The notes under the pieces were generated by a model. That model worked only from the letters and a program-made list of their open reading frames with translations. It was not told the DNA's origin and did no database searches. A stretch of 64,000 nt of DNA from Chitinophaga sp. LS1 (GTDB taxonomy: Bacteria > Bacteroidota > Bacteroidia > Chitinophagales > Chitinophagaceae): contig NZ_CP128362.1 of the NCBI RefSeq assembly GCF_034274695.1, positions 5,396,501-5,460,500 of the forward strand. Reading direction: 5' to 3'. The position numbers and the translations under genes are program-made. Shown piece by piece: positions 10,001-18,872 of this stretch. The first letter of the stretch is position 1, and every line of letters begins with the position of its first letter.

Positions 10001-10213
10001 TAAACTTCCCGGATTGCCAAGGTCTGTAAGTGTAGGAGTACCGTATAGGTCATACCCACAAAAGTTCCAGTAATAAGTACTTGCTCCTACGGAAGTGTTA
10101 GTAATATTCACTGGGTCATTAATACACACGGTATCAGGAGCAGTGAAATTAGCTTGTCCCGAAACATTCAGCCATACTAACAAACAAAAGCTGAAGATAA
10201 ATAACTGCTTCAT
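7100..10213 (-). CDS. T9SS type B cargo: PKD-like domain with inserted propeller, SprB-type repeats, CHU_C domain
   Basis: Secreted multidomain protein, about 1037 residues. I start it at MKQLFIFSFCLLVWLNVSGQ, a clean signal peptide; 13 more residues would precede it from the upstream ATG at 10252. Order: start of a PKD-like domain (ITNTSVGASTYYWNFCG), then about 330 residues of repeated phrases such as LGNPGSLLYVPTFITI and FGSSLGTAKAS that look like a seven-bladed propeller, then the rest of the PKD-like domain (DSAGVYSIHLLTNES). Two near-identical ~146-residue modules follow, then SprB-like modules. The tail (LFIPTAFTPNGDGQNDVF ... GTYVYVIQY) is the gliding-motility C-terminal domain used for type IX secretion. 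Likely surface-exposed adhesin or binding protein; the ligand is unknown. Confidence 0.85.
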   Translation of the reverse strand: MKQLFIFSFCLLVWLNVSGQANFTAPDTVCINDPVNITNTSVGASTYYWNFCGYDLYGTPTLTDLGNPGSLLYVPTFITIEQDNGIWYGFVSNFGYNSIVRLTYGSSLLNTPTAEDLGTFNGDVPEYTEGLQVVKDDNGWHLIVVGGYTTSKARIMKIDFGSSLGTAKASLTSTNWGNIGTTMNYPSELTIIKEGDDYWGLTVNASSNTVTRFYFGQNFTNAPTAENLGNVTGTLNFPTGIYAAKYNNKNYIFVTNTYAGTLVRMDFGTSIGNTPVSTDLGNASGVLTQPRDITIINDCGNFYGLVVNNVSHDIARVDFPNGVDGAITGSTLAISGLTFPHSISTMFRDGDNLYSMITDADAHKIFRLQFNSCSNSSTPSSTSATPPSPIIYDSAGVYSIHLLTNESLSTQSSFCKEVVVLAPPKPNLGKDTGTCGNGTVTLDAGEGRTYLWNTGATTRTIVVTTTGDYIVSVSNGYCEGRDTIHVSINKPLDLSKTVVTNVDCGGTLGQIEVMPTGGTYPYSYYFDGISQGSDSLYKNLDSGTYSIRVVDAIGCEIAQAYTVVQNTALAKPNLGKDTGTCGTGSVTLDAGEGLTYSWNTGETTRTIMATHTGDYIVTVSNGYCEGSDTIHVSINKPLDLTNTVVTNIDCGVALGQIEVMPTGGKYPYTYYFNGINEGKDSLYPKLDPGTYTVKVVDAVGCEIAQAFTVVEHTATIIRATASGTKPTCYDATDGSITIQVNKGVAPFEYTIDSFKTVQTTPVLTGLTQGNYKIYIRNAVCIDSVSIQLSAPAPLKTGVSLTNELCERGNGTIEVNPSGGTSPYAFYWGSELMTENTVSDISAGSYSILIRDAQNCTLDTTVIIENNNVAAVHIWNNDTTINIGQSVTLKATNSPDYAWTPEDGLSCVDCSSPVATPDSTTTYVVSTVTGLNCIPTDTVTVTVTHYKKLFIPTAFTPNGDGQNDVFRVKGLGITYFNMRVFNRVGNLVYATEDYSSGWDGKLKGEVAPIGTYVYVIQYAFYGDEMHPQMEKGTVTLIR
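8078..8949 (-). repeat. Two tandem ~438-bp coding repeats
   Basis: Two adjacent copies encode KPNLGKDTGTCG...VTLDAGEG...WNTG then a SprB-type module ending GCEIAQA(Y/F)TVV. They differ at scattered bases but keep the same frame and length (about 146 codons each), so this is an internal domain duplication. Confidence 0.8.
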
Positions 10214-10482
10214 AAATAGGTATAGATTGCTTACAAAGTGCTGTAAATGCACAGACTTGTCCCAAAAAGAGTTAACCTTTTAAGTAAAGGTATAAGTATT
10301 TTTTGAAAATTTCGGGTAAATTATCCAGATGGGGGAATCATACAGATGAATGAGGAGCATCCTTATGAGATGAAATTAAAGTACTTTTTTCCAATTTTCG
10401 ATTCCTCCAATTACCTGATCAACGGAAATAGATAAATTTTCATGGTAACAGGGGGCCAAACGGTGCTACTATGTATATAATT

Positions 10483-10519
10483 AAAAAGTCGCATCAGCTC
10501 TGAACAGACACGACTTTTT
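10483..10519 (-). terminator. Terminator for flippase gene
   Basis: Stem AAAAAGTCG / CGACTTTTT (9 bp) around a 19-base loop, just downstream of the flippase stop on its strand, ending in T5. Confidence 0.6.
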
Positions 10520-10540
10520 CTAAAATAATAATATGCAATC

Positions 10541-12040
10541 CTAACTACCTGCTAATTGTCTTATACGTTTTTTAATTGTCCCAAACACCTGCATCGCATC
10601 CTCCGATACCCTAAACTGCAACAGCAGGAACGCATACACCGCAGTAAACACAGTAGACCTCACAATCAATCCCGTCAGCGGATCTGCCGGATTGATCGTA
10701 TACGCCACCAACGGATACACCACCAACGGAAGCACCACTGCCCATATCGTTTTCTTTGTAAAAGGTTGTAGATTATATACCTTATACAAAAATACATACC
10801 TGATTACATTAAAAATAGTCCTTGAAACCAGTGTTGCCAGCGCGGCTCCGACCATTCCCATATGCTTGATCAGAATATACGTTAATGGCAATGTCATTGT
10901 CAACAAGATAATATTTGAATACAACTCAAACTTCCACCTTCTCGAAGTAATAATAATTGCGCTATTCATCCCCGTTCCCAACTCAATTACCTGGTACAAA
11001 CCTAAATAAAACATCACCGGTTTTCCCAAATGATAAATAGGATCTGGCTTTACCCAGTCCAGCAAATTATCCCAGTTCAACATGATCATCGCAAAAATAA
11101 AACTGGATGCAATGAGCAAATTCAACGAAGTCTTCTTATAAATTCTATCAAGTTTCAGAATATCCTTATCCTTCCACGCCTGTGAAATGGGTCCTGCGGC
11201 CATGCTGAGCGCTGCCCTGTATGGCACGGTAATAAAGTTCGAAATGTATTGTGTATTAATAAACACCGACGTGAAACTCAACCCCATCATACTCGAAATG
11301 ATAATCCCATCCATCGTAGTACTCATCAGGGAAATCACATTACTCCCCAGTATAAACAAACTATAAGGCACCATCTTCTTCCACAACCGCTTGGTAAGTT
11401 TGCTGATCTTAAACGACATTTTTAATTGTCTTACGCTCAACAGGTAAATGATCAGTGCCGCAAAAATTACAAAGTATTGAAAGCTGAAGAGGTCGGCGTA
11501 GAGAGGGAAAGAGATCAACCCGCCGATAAAGAGCACATTCAGTATGGTATTGATCCCCCTGAACAGCACTTCTTTCAGGAAGTTGGCTACATGCCCCTTC
11601 TGAATGGTCCAGGTCTGCGCTTCCAGCACCTGGAATAATGTGAGGAACAGTGTGAGCGGGAATACAAGGTAAAAATATTGCACCAGCAGGGGAGCTTTCC
11701 CGATGAACTTCTTGATAATAAAGGGTTTCATGAACGTGCTGAAACTCAGGAATATAATCAGGAAGCCAATGAGGGAAAAGATGAATGAGATGGTGACCAA
11801 CTCACTTTTATTCTCCTTATGAAAGTTCTTGTAGTAAGGGAAAAACTTGACCACGATGGTGTTGGTACCCAGCAGGGCAAAGCTGCTCGAAAGCACCGCA
11901 ATGTCAAGTAGTACGCGGGTTAAGCCAGTTTGGTCAGGTTGAAAATATTTGGCGTAAAGGTAAGTATTCAGCGCTCCTAATAAGAATCCGGCATAAATGA
12001 AAACTGTAGTGATGATACCTTTTTTCCTGATGGTACTCAT
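10541..12040 (-). CDS. Oligosaccharide flippase family membrane protein (Wzx-like)
   Basis: 499 residues with about 12-14 hydrophobic segments spread over the whole length. The N-terminal GIITTVFIYAGFLLGALNTY and the GLTRVLLDIAVLSS region match the polysaccharide biosynthesis/MATE-like flippases that move lipid-linked oligosaccharides from the cytoplasmic to the periplasmic leaflet. It is divergent from the glycosyltransferase pair at 12194-14158, which could build the lipid-linked glycan it exports. Substrate specificity cannot be read from the sequence. Confidence 0.85.
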   Translation of the reverse strand: MSTIRKKGIITTVFIYAGFLLGALNTYLYAKYFQPDQTGLTRVLLDIAVLSSSFALLGTNTIVVKFFPYYKNFHKENKSELVTISFIFSLIGFLIIFLSFSTFMKPFIIKKFIGKAPLLVQYFYLVFPLTLFLTLFQVLEAQTWTIQKGHVANFLKEVLFRGINTILNVLFIGGLISFPLYADLFSFQYFVIFAALIIYLLSVRQLKMSFKISKLTKRLWKKMVPYSLFILGSNVISLMSTTMDGIIISSMMGLSFTSVFINTQYISNFITVPYRAALSMAAGPISQAWKDKDILKLDRIYKKTSLNLLIASSFIFAMIMLNWDNLLDWVKPDPIYHLGKPVMFYLGLYQVIELGTGMNSAIIITSRRWKFELYSNIILLTMTLPLTYILIKHMGMVGAALATLVSRTIFNVIRYVFLYKVYNLQPFTKKTIWAVVLPLVVYPLVAYTINPADPLTGLIVRSTVFTAVYAFLLLQFRVSEDAMQVFGTIKKRIRQLAGS

Positions 12041-12193
12041 ATATTAAAAGCTCGCTGTGTTTTTTTAAATTGATCTAAAATCCTTTGCTACCAAAAATTA
12101 AAGGTATTCATAATTTCGGATTATTATATCTTGCGGTCTGTCAACAAATATGATGCCTTAAGTACAAGGGCTATTTTTAAGGAGAACCTGAAC

Positions 12194-13150
12194 ATGAAGA
12201 ACCCGGAACAGATAAAAGTCTCGATATGTATTCCTGCTTATAAACAGGTGGATTACCTGCGTCGTTTGCTGGACTCACTGACCACACAGACCATGAAGAA
12301 CATGGAAGTCGTAATTACAGACGATAGTCCAGATCAGGAGGTAGAGCAGTTAGTGAACGAATATGTGCAGGCATTACCCATCCGCTACTATAGAAATGTA
12401 CCTGCCAGGGGGATGCCGGGCAACTGGAATACCTGCCTTGATCTGGCAAAGGGAGCATATATCAAGATCATGCACGATGACGACTGGTTCATGCATCCAC
12501 ATTCCCTGGAGACCCTCTGCAAGGCGCTCGATGACCATCCCACACACGATTTCGCTTATTCTGCTTACTATAATTACTATCTTTTTACTGGTGAGAAAAA
12601 GGAAATGACCTCCCCGGGCTGGTTCAGGAAAGCCTTTGCCAAAGCACCGGTGAATGTATTATTTGATAATCTGGTAGGTCCGCCAAGTGTGGTCATTCAT
12701 CGTAACAAACCTGCTTATCGTTATGACGAAAAAGTACGCTGGACAGTGGATGTAGACTTCTATATCCGATTGTTGAATGCGCATCCGGGGTTTACGTATA
12801 TTCCGGAACCATTGTGCTACGTGGGGATGGGGAAGGAGCAGATTACGGAAGAGGTACATGGGGTGAAAGAAGTATTTATCCCTGAATATTTTTATGTGTT
12901 GCAGAAGATGGGGGATGGGCCTTTCAGAAGTATATTGGTGTACGACTTTTTCTGGCGCCTGATGAGAAATATGAAAATAAAAGGTGTAATGGATATCCGA
13001 AATGCGGGCTATGAAGGACCTTTGCCACTGGTAACAAATTATGTGTTGAGGTGGCAGCGTATCTTCCCTGCGGGATGGTTGAAGTTCGGGCCATTGTCTA
13101 AACTGACGATGGGATTTTCTTTTTTGTTTGCACCTAAACCTAAAGCGTAA
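12194..13150 (+). CDS. Family 2 glycosyltransferase
   Basis: 318 residues from the chosen start. The frame is open further upstream to a TTG at 12131, but MKNPEQIKVSICIPAYKQ starts at the first conserved block and is preceded by AAGGAG nine bases upstream. GT-A motifs: VSICIPAYKQ, VVITDDSPD, and the DxD-like IKIMHDDDWF that binds the metal and nucleotide-sugar. No membrane segments. Followed after 3 bases by a second glycosyltransferase, so the two are co-transcribed. Probably adds a sugar to a lipid-linked surface glycan; donor and acceptor are unknown. Confidence 0.88.
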   Translation: MKNPEQIKVSICIPAYKQVDYLRRLLDSLTTQTMKNMEVVITDDSPDQEVEQLVNEYVQALPIRYYRNVPARGMPGNWNTCLDLAKGAYIKIMHDDDWFMHPHSLETLCKALDDHPTHDFAYSAYYNYYLFTGEKKEMTSPGWFRKAFAKAPVNVLFDNLVGPPSVVIHRNKPAYRYDEKVRWTVDVDFYIRLLNAHPGFTYIPEPLCYVGMGKEQITEEVHGVKEVFIPEYFYVLQKMGDGPFRSILVYDFFWRLMRNMKIKGVMDIRNAGYEGPLPLVTNYVLRWQRIFPAGWLKFGPLSKLTMGFSFLFAPKPKA

Positions 13151-13153
13151 TTC

Positions 13154-14158
13154 ATGCAGCTGTCTGTCATTATTGTAAATTATAATAGCCATGGGCTGAT
13201 CAATGATTGTATCGATACGATTGTGAGTCAGACAAAGGAGATTAGTTATGAAGTCATCGTAATAGATAATCAGTCGGTTGCAGGTAGTTTAGCGCAGATT
13301 GTATCGAGGCATCCGTTTATTAAACCTATTGAAATGGGCTATAACGGCGGATTTTCGAGGGCGAATAATGCGGGGTTGCGGGCGGCTGTCGGAGACTATT
13401 TACTGTTACTGAATCCTGATACTTTGATCCTGAATGGAGCCCTGGATAAATGTGTGCAACGCTTCAGCACCAGTGAATTTGCGGCTTGTGGGGTACAGCA
13501 GTTGAATGCGGACCATACTACCCAGATCTCTGGTAATTACTTCATGAAAGGTGGGCTGAATCATTTATTGCCTTTACCTTATTGGGGCAAGGTATTAAGA
13601 TGGGTCGCTTTTAAGATGAAGACGAAGGTACCGAATGTACAACAGGCAAGCAGTGTGCATGAAGTAGATTGGATCAGTGGGGCGTTTTTGATGATAAAGA
13701 GAAGTACGTTGGAAAAAGCGGGCTATATGGATGAAGATTTCTTTTTATATGCAGAAGAAGTAGAGTGGTGTAGCAGGATAAAAAGGATCGGTCAACTCGC
13801 GATTTTCGGTGATATCAATATTGTCCATTTACAGGGCGAGACGACGGGGGAGGCTTTTGATTCGGCAGACAAAGGTTACCAGGGTTTATTTGACAGGAAG
13901 GCCCTGCAGGTAATGCTTTCCAATCATGTGAGAGTACGGAAACAGTTCGGCGTGTTCTGGTTCTTGTTTTTATTGTTGAATTATTCTTTTGCGGTACCGG
14001 TGTTCTTTTTTGGTAGCATGATAGAGAACTTATTGAAGGGCCGTAATCCGTTTAAATATATGCCGCAGGTGTGGGGATTGGCGAAGAATGTTTTTGCATT
14101 GTGGCAATTCAGTCCGATTATTATAAGGAATAAACCGCATTTTTATAAGGTGTTATGA
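13154..14158 (+). CDS. Family 2 glycosyltransferase (rhamnosyltransferase-like)
   Basis: 334 residues. LSVIIVNYNSHGLINDC, VIVIDNQS, MGYNGGFSRANNAG and LLLLNPDT are the signature order of the GT2 subfamily that includes rhamnosyltransferases such as WbbL. EVDWISGAFLMIKRSTLEKAG and DEDFFLYAEEVEWCSRI form the conserved C-terminal half of the fold. A hydrophobic segment near residue 275 may anchor it to the membrane. Second gene of a three-gene run, with its stop overlapping the next start by 4 bases (ATGA). Confidence 0.9.
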   Translation: MQLSVIIVNYNSHGLINDCIDTIVSQTKEISYEVIVIDNQSVAGSLAQIVSRHPFIKPIEMGYNGGFSRANNAGLRAAVGDYLLLLNPDTLILNGALDKCVQRFSTSEFAACGVQQLNADHTTQISGNYFMKGGLNHLLPLPYWGKVLRWVAFKMKTKVPNVQQASSVHEVDWISGAFLMIKRSTLEKAGYMDEDFFLYAEEVEWCSRIKRIGQLAIFGDINIVHLQGETTGEAFDSADKGYQGLFDRKALQVMLSNHVRVRKQFGVFWFLFLLLNYSFAVPVFFFGSMIENLLKGRNPFKYMPQVWGLAKNVFALWQFSPIIIRNKPHFYKVL

Positions 14159-14592
14159 GAGTGATATTTTTTGTACTGGCTTTAACAGTGGGCGTTTCTT
14201 CTGCCTCGGCCCAAACTTCCGTGAAGGTGGTGCATGAATATTATAACAACGTTTATGAAAAGTTCAATGCCGATGTAGTCAGGGTGCTTCATCTTGTAAG
14301 GGATACGGTTATGGTAGCACCGACCCTAAAGCAATTTTTTTATATAAGAGCGGATAATGGCAACAAACTCACCCTCGATTATCAGCTTTATGAAGATTCC
14401 AGGATTATTTCTGTACAAATCACCGGTCAGACCCGGGATGTGGTTACCTTATATGCCGCCCTTTACGACAGGAAAATAAAAAAGAAGAAACCACCTAAAG
14501 GATATGTAATAAAAAACGATGAGTGGGTACGTATTCAAACAGATAATGTAAAAAATACAAGCAAGATAATCATACAGGCAATCATCTATTAG
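14155..14592 (+). CDS. Small secreted protein of unknown function
   Basis: 145 residues. MRVIFFVLALTVGVSSASAQ is a standard signal peptide cut after AQ. The mature part (about 125 residues) is basic, with a KKKKPPKG stretch, and shows no motif I recognise. Translationally coupled to the preceding glycosyltransferase, so it may belong to the same glycan assembly pathway as a periplasmic factor. No function is assigned. Confidence 0.75.
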   Translation: MRVIFFVLALTVGVSSASAQTSVKVVHEYYNNVYEKFNADVVRVLHLVRDTVMVAPTLKQFFYIRADNGNKLTLDYQLYEDSRIISVQITGQTRDVVTLYAALYDRKIKKKKPPKGYVIKNDEWVRIQTDNVKNTSKIIIQAIIY

Positions 14593-14756
14593 ACATAAAA
14601 GCATTCATGAAAAAGGGAGTTGAGACTGTAAAATTTCCTGTGTTAATGGCCTATGGTAGTGAATTATCTCAATAGGCCCAAAAACCGGGGAAGGAGTTTA
14701 CACAAAATATTTTACATTCCCGGAGTTCACCAACAGGAATGAAAACCATTTTCAGG

Positions 14757-14791
14757 AAAAAAGGAGATCACTTTCGGCGATCTCCTTTTTT
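14757..14791. terminator. Bidirectional terminator
   Basis: Stem AAAAAGGAGATC / GATCTCCTTTTT (12 bp), 9-base loop, between the convergent secreted protein and the YfhO-type gene. Confidence 0.8.
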
Positions 14792-14877
14792 ATTTGAACT
14801 TCTTAATTAAGAAGCTTAATTCAATTTTATTAATTCAGGCTCTTATCTTTAAACTCCTTTCCTCAAGCTCCTTTATT

Positions 14878-17346
14878 TTAAGCTACTGCTTTCTTCTTCC
14901 TAAACTCCATCACCACCGCACCAATCAACAACAACAGCACTATCAGAGAACTAAAGAAACCAATTTGATCCCCTAAATAGTAACTCTTTGGATGGAACTT
15001 AAACACAATCTCATGCTTTCCTGCCGGTACTGACAAACCTCTCAGCGCATAATCCACTCTCACATACTCCGTCTCCACACCATCAATATACGCTTTCCAA
15101 CCCTCTTTATAATACACCTCACTAAACACCGCAAATTGTGGCGTAGCCGCATTGGATGTATAACTGATCTGATCCACATCATTCTTCACCAAAGCAATTG
15201 TCGCAGCAGAATCGTACACTGGTTGTGCTTTCACCGCAGCTTTAAAACGCTGATCGATCACCACAGAATCCTTTGTATTCAGATTGTCCAGCGCCTTCAT
15301 TTCCGCATCTGCATTCGGTACCCACACGATATCTTTTACAAACCATGCATTCCCCAACGCCTGCGGATTCCGCTGCACCACCTGCTGTCCCTGCTGACCC
15401 GGAGCAACGATATACTTTGCATTCAGCATATTCAGCACATTGATATTATTCCTGCTGATCTGATTTTCAATCAGATCCTGGTACAATATCAGCTTTGCCG
15501 CATGATATCCACCCACTGAATTATGAAAATAAGAAGTCATCGCATCGCTAAACGGATCACCTTTCGTTACATTAAACACCCTGAAATAAGGATCTTTATC
15601 TTCCGCAATCTGCTGATCAGCCGGTGAAGGACTGAAGTTACCCTGGTATTTGGATTCCTCTACATAATTATCGGAATTCAGGTAACGGGTATCTACCTGC
15701 AGTAAATCAAACAATACCAGTACGATCAGACCACCAGCCAGCCACTGCATCTTGATCTTGTCTTTCAGATAATACCAGATCAGTCCAAATGCCAGCGCAA
15801 ACAAAATGATCGCTCTGAACACATCACTTCTATAAAGGGATGCTCTGTCCGCATGCAATGCACGCATCAGCTGACCCGCTATATCATCACTACCACCCGC
15901 CATCTGCTTGAACTGCTGCGCCATCATCTGATCTGAATTATTAGACCAGCCCAGGGTAACAGACAGTAATAACAGTACGCCTAAGATCACACCCATCACG
16001 ATGCCTGAACGCTTCAGGTTAGCTACCAGGTCTGCTTTCTTCAAAGTAGGATCCAGCAAAGCCTGCAGGCCCAGCACTGCCAGTATGACCAGTGTCAGCT
16101 GTGGGATGATCAGCACCATGCTTGGCGCTCTGAATTTATTGTAGAACGGCAGGTAGTCAAACAGTGCATAGTTAAAGAACGCCAGATTACTACCATAGCT
16201 CATGAGCACTGCCAGTATAGAAATCGCGAGGATCCACCATTTATGCCATGACTTGATCAGTCTGAAACTAAAGATCGCGAGGAAGCAGATCACAATACCC
16301 AAATACACCGGACCGGAAGTACCCGGTTGTTCACCCCAGTACAGTGGCCATGCTTTGATCATCTGATTGGCCTGTTGGTCAGGTACCCCCAGCGATTTTA
16401 GTGTCTTATAGGTCTCGGAACTTTCAGTCAGTTCACCCTGTGAGCTACCACCATACAGGTTTGGTACTACGAACGTAAACGTCTCGAAAATACCATAGCT
16501 CCAGCGGAACGCATATTCCTTATCCAGGCCACTGCCTTTGGTATCGGCAGCTTTCTGTGTGAGTTCTGATTTACCACCCCGAATGGTCTCTTTGGAATAT
16601 TCGTAGGTCGTCCACATAGACATGGTATTCACCGCCATACTCAAACCGGTGGCGGCTATTACCAGCACCCCTGTAATAATGAGGTGTTTATAATCCTTTG
16701 CACGAATGGTATATATGGCAAATACAACCCCCAGTACGGCCAGCAGCAACAGGAAGTAGTAAGTTACCTGCATGTGGTTCGAAGCAATGAGGAGGGACAT
16801 GAACAGTGCGGTGACCGCCACCCCTTTGATGTATTTCTTTTGCGTGAGCATGATAATACCCGCCAGCACAGCAGGCAGGTAACCGATGGCCATCATCTTG
16901 GTGTCGTGACCCGCACCTATGATAATGGGGTCATAACTGGAATAGGCATAGGCGACAGCGCCGAGAAGGCCGATCCAGGAGCGTACACCCAGTACCATAC
17001 AAAGTAGGTAGAAGGAGAGGCCCGCTAAAAAGAAGAAGTTGATCGGCTTAGGCATCCAGAGCGTGAATACTTTTCCGAGGTCGGAAATGTTGAAGGGCTC
17101 GCGGCTTTCCAATACGATCTGGTAGGAAGGCATCCCGCCGAACATACTGTTGGTCCAGAGAGGGGCTTCGCCATGGGCAGCTTTGTAATCAAGCGATTGT
17201 TTGGCCATGGCCTGCCATTGGATATTATCGCCCTGTGTCAGGACCTGTCCGTCCAGCACTGGTTTACAATAGATGATTGCCAGCAACAGGAGTATCCCGA
17301 TTGCGATGATATGTGGCAGAAATTTCTTGAACCAATCAGGTTTCAT
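14878..17346 (-). CDS. YfhO family membrane protein
   Basis: 822 residues. About a dozen hydrophobic segments in the first 560 residues, then a soluble C-terminal region and a last membrane helix (GFFSSLIVLLLLIGAVVMEF). The layout and the phrases TNSMFGGMPSYQIVLE and SEVYYKEGWKAYIDG are those of the YfhO family, GT-C-like membrane proteins; in Gram-positive relatives YfhO is linked to glycosylation of lipoteichoic acid. In Bacteroidota the role is unproven. Located within a glycosyltransferase block, so transfer of a lipid-linked sugar in the periplasm is a reasonable inference. Confidence 0.85.
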   Translation of the reverse strand: MKPDWFKKFLPHIIAIGILLLLAIIYCKPVLDGQVLTQGDNIQWQAMAKQSLDYKAAHGEAPLWTNSMFGGMPSYQIVLESREPFNISDLGKVFTLWMPKPINFFFLAGLSFYLLCMVLGVRSWIGLLGAVAYAYSSYDPIIIGAGHDTKMMAIGYLPAVLAGIIMLTQKKYIKGVAVTALFMSLLIASNHMQVTYYFLLLLAVLGVVFAIYTIRAKDYKHLIITGVLVIAATGLSMAVNTMSMWTTYEYSKETIRGGKSELTQKAADTKGSGLDKEYAFRWSYGIFETFTFVVPNLYGGSSQGELTESSETYKTLKSLGVPDQQANQMIKAWPLYWGEQPGTSGPVYLGIVICFLAIFSFRLIKSWHKWWILAISILAVLMSYGSNLAFFNYALFDYLPFYNKFRAPSMVLIIPQLTLVILAVLGLQALLDPTLKKADLVANLKRSGIVMGVILGVLLLLSVTLGWSNNSDQMMAQQFKQMAGGSDDIAGQLMRALHADRASLYRSDVFRAIILFALAFGLIWYYLKDKIKMQWLAGGLIVLVLFDLLQVDTRYLNSDNYVEESKYQGNFSPSPADQQIAEDKDPYFRVFNVTKGDPFSDAMTSYFHNSVGGYHAAKLILYQDLIENQISRNNINVLNMLNAKYIVAPGQQGQQVVQRNPQALGNAWFVKDIVWVPNADAEMKALDNLNTKDSVVIDQRFKAAVKAQPVYDSAATIALVKNDVDQISYTSNAATPQFAVFSEVYYKEGWKAYIDGVETEYVRVDYALRGLSVPAGKHEIVFKFHPKSYYLGDQIGFFSSLIVLLLLIGAVVMEFRKKKAVA

Positions 17347-17373
17347 ATAGTTATGTACTTGTTTATGAGTGCG

Positions 17374-17381
17374 TAAAGGTA
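17374..17381 (-). promoter_or_regulatory. Possible -7 box for YfhO gene
   Basis: TACCTTTA on the coding strand, one mismatch to TAnnTTTG, 27 bases before the start. Confidence 0.3.
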
Positions 17382-17551
17382 ATATATTATGGAATATATA
17401 ATAAGTTGGTGATGGTGGGTGGTAAATGGCGGATATTAATCCATGGGTGTACCATTGGGTCTATTCAGTCCATCCGGGAAACTGAATTCATTGCTGGTGA
17501 TGGATGCCATTAACTGAACAATTCCTGCCCATGCAATCCCTTATTCCTTTA

Positions 17552-18484
17552 TTAATGCGCCTCCGGCAAATGTACCGGTTCCCAGAACCCTTTCAATACA
17601 TCAATCCTGAACTGAATCACCGGCCATGACTTAGCCGGCTTTCCCTGCAATAAATAATATCCCCCAATCACTACCGAAGCACCTAGCTTAAATAAGTACT
17701 CTATCCCTTTCTTAAAAGTCGCCCCGCTACCTTTCTCCTTCATCCTCACCTTTTCCCCACGGCCAATCCCGGAAGCTACCCTGTACATATACTCAGAAGT
17801 TAACTTCTTCACTTCCACCACATGATGCACAATTACCGTCGGATCGTACCAGATCACCCCACCTCTCTCAATCAGTTTATAAAAGAACTCCTTTCCTTCA
17901 CCACCAATCCTCAAAGTCCCTTTGACTCCCGGCAAACTGGTATTAAACCCTTTCACCGCAAAGAAATCCTCCCTTTTCACAATCATATTAGATTCCAATG
18001 GATAGCGCCCGTTGTCAAACGGCTTCGTCTCCGGACTATAATCAAAATTCCCCACCAGGGAAGATACATAATGCGACATCCACTTTGGCTCAGCAGGGAT
18101 ATATCTTGGAATAATACGTCCGCCGAGACCGGTGGCATCCGGATGTGTATCAAAGAAAGTTATGATATTCTGCAAATACCCCGGCATGGCCACAGCATCG
18201 TCATCCATACAGCAGATCAATTTGCCGGTAGACAATTCCGCCCCGGTATTACGGGCATAGGAAGCACCCTGACGTTTTTCCAGGTGGTAGGAGAGCTGCA
18301 TATCCGGGTGGGTAGCGATGTATTCCCTTACTTTTTCGGCAGTATTATCCTGGCTATTATTGTCCACCACAATCACCTCATACAGTTTCTTGTCAAGGTC
18401 CTGCTGGTATAGGCTATCGATGGCCTGTATAATATAGGCCTCCCTGTTATAAGAGCATATGACTATGGAAATTGCAATTTGCAT
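17552..18484 (-). CDS. Family 2 glycosyltransferase
   Basis: 310 residues. AISIVICSYNREAYIIQAIDSL, VIVVDNNSQD, GASYARNTGAE and the metal-binding ICCMDDDAV place it in the GT-A family 2. The C-terminal part (GKEFFYKLIERGGVIWYDP, HHVVEVKKLTSEYMYRV) is typical of bacterial glycosyltransferases acting on surface polysaccharide. One short hydrophobic stretch near the end could give membrane contact. Same strand as the YfhO gene, 205 bases upstream of it, without a clear terminator between them. Confidence 0.88.
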   Translation of the reverse strand: MQIAISIVICSYNREAYIIQAIDSLYQQDLDKKLYEVIVVDNNSQDNTAEKVREYIATHPDMQLSYHLEKRQGASYARNTGAELSTGKLICCMDDDAVAMPGYLQNIITFFDTHPDATGLGGRIIPRYIPAEPKWMSHYVSSLVGNFDYSPETKPFDNGRYPLESNMIVKREDFFAVKGFNTSLPGVKGTLRIGGEGKEFFYKLIERGGVIWYDPTVIVHHVVEVKKLTSEYMYRVASGIGRGEKVRMKEKGSGATFKKGIEYLFKLGASVVIGGYYLLQGKPAKSWPVIQFRIDVLKGFWEPVHLPEAH

Positions 18485-18590
18485 GGGCAGTTGTGTTTTT
18501 TCGAATTCTGATCAGCACAGAATAAACCATGCCAATCACAAATTTTTTTTGAAGAAAGCAAAATAACTGTAATTTATCCGAAATTTCAAC

Positions 18591-18872
18591 ATGGACAGGT
18601 TACGATTCTTTTTAAAACTGGCTTTTATCTGCAACCTGTTTTTCGTGCTTGCTGAGGTATCCCGATACATTGATATAAAGGATAATTTTGGCGAATTATT
18701 GAAATTCGTGCTGCCGATGGGGATGTTTGTGGCGTTTCCGCTGAATCTGATCACTTTGATCATCGCGGTTATTATGCTGATCAGACATAAGCTGAGCGTG
18801 GCGCAGCTGCCACCATTCGTATTTATTATAAATCTTCTTATCTTACTTCTTCAATTCTACTTCCTTTTCTGA
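18591..18872 (+). CDS. Small membrane protein of unknown function
   Basis: 93 residues with three hydrophobic segments (about 8-24, 39-65 and 72-93) and short charged loops. No family recognised. Its stop overlaps the start of the YhhQ-type transporter by one base (TGATG), so the two are translationally coupled and probably work together or share regulation. Confidence 0.75.
   Translation: MDRLRFFLKLAFICNLFFVLAEVSRYIDIKDNFGELLKFVLPMGMFVAFPLNLITLIIAVIMLIRHKLSVAQLPPFVFIINLLILLLQFYFLF

Noticed and set aside
12131..12193. TTG-initiated extension of the glycosyltransferase at 12194
   Set aside because: The extra 21 residues are not conserved in style, and a good AAGGAG precedes the internal ATG.
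14607..14675. 22-codon frame MKKGVETVKFPVLMAYGSEL in a gap
   Set aside because: Too short and without ribosome-binding site or conservation evidence.
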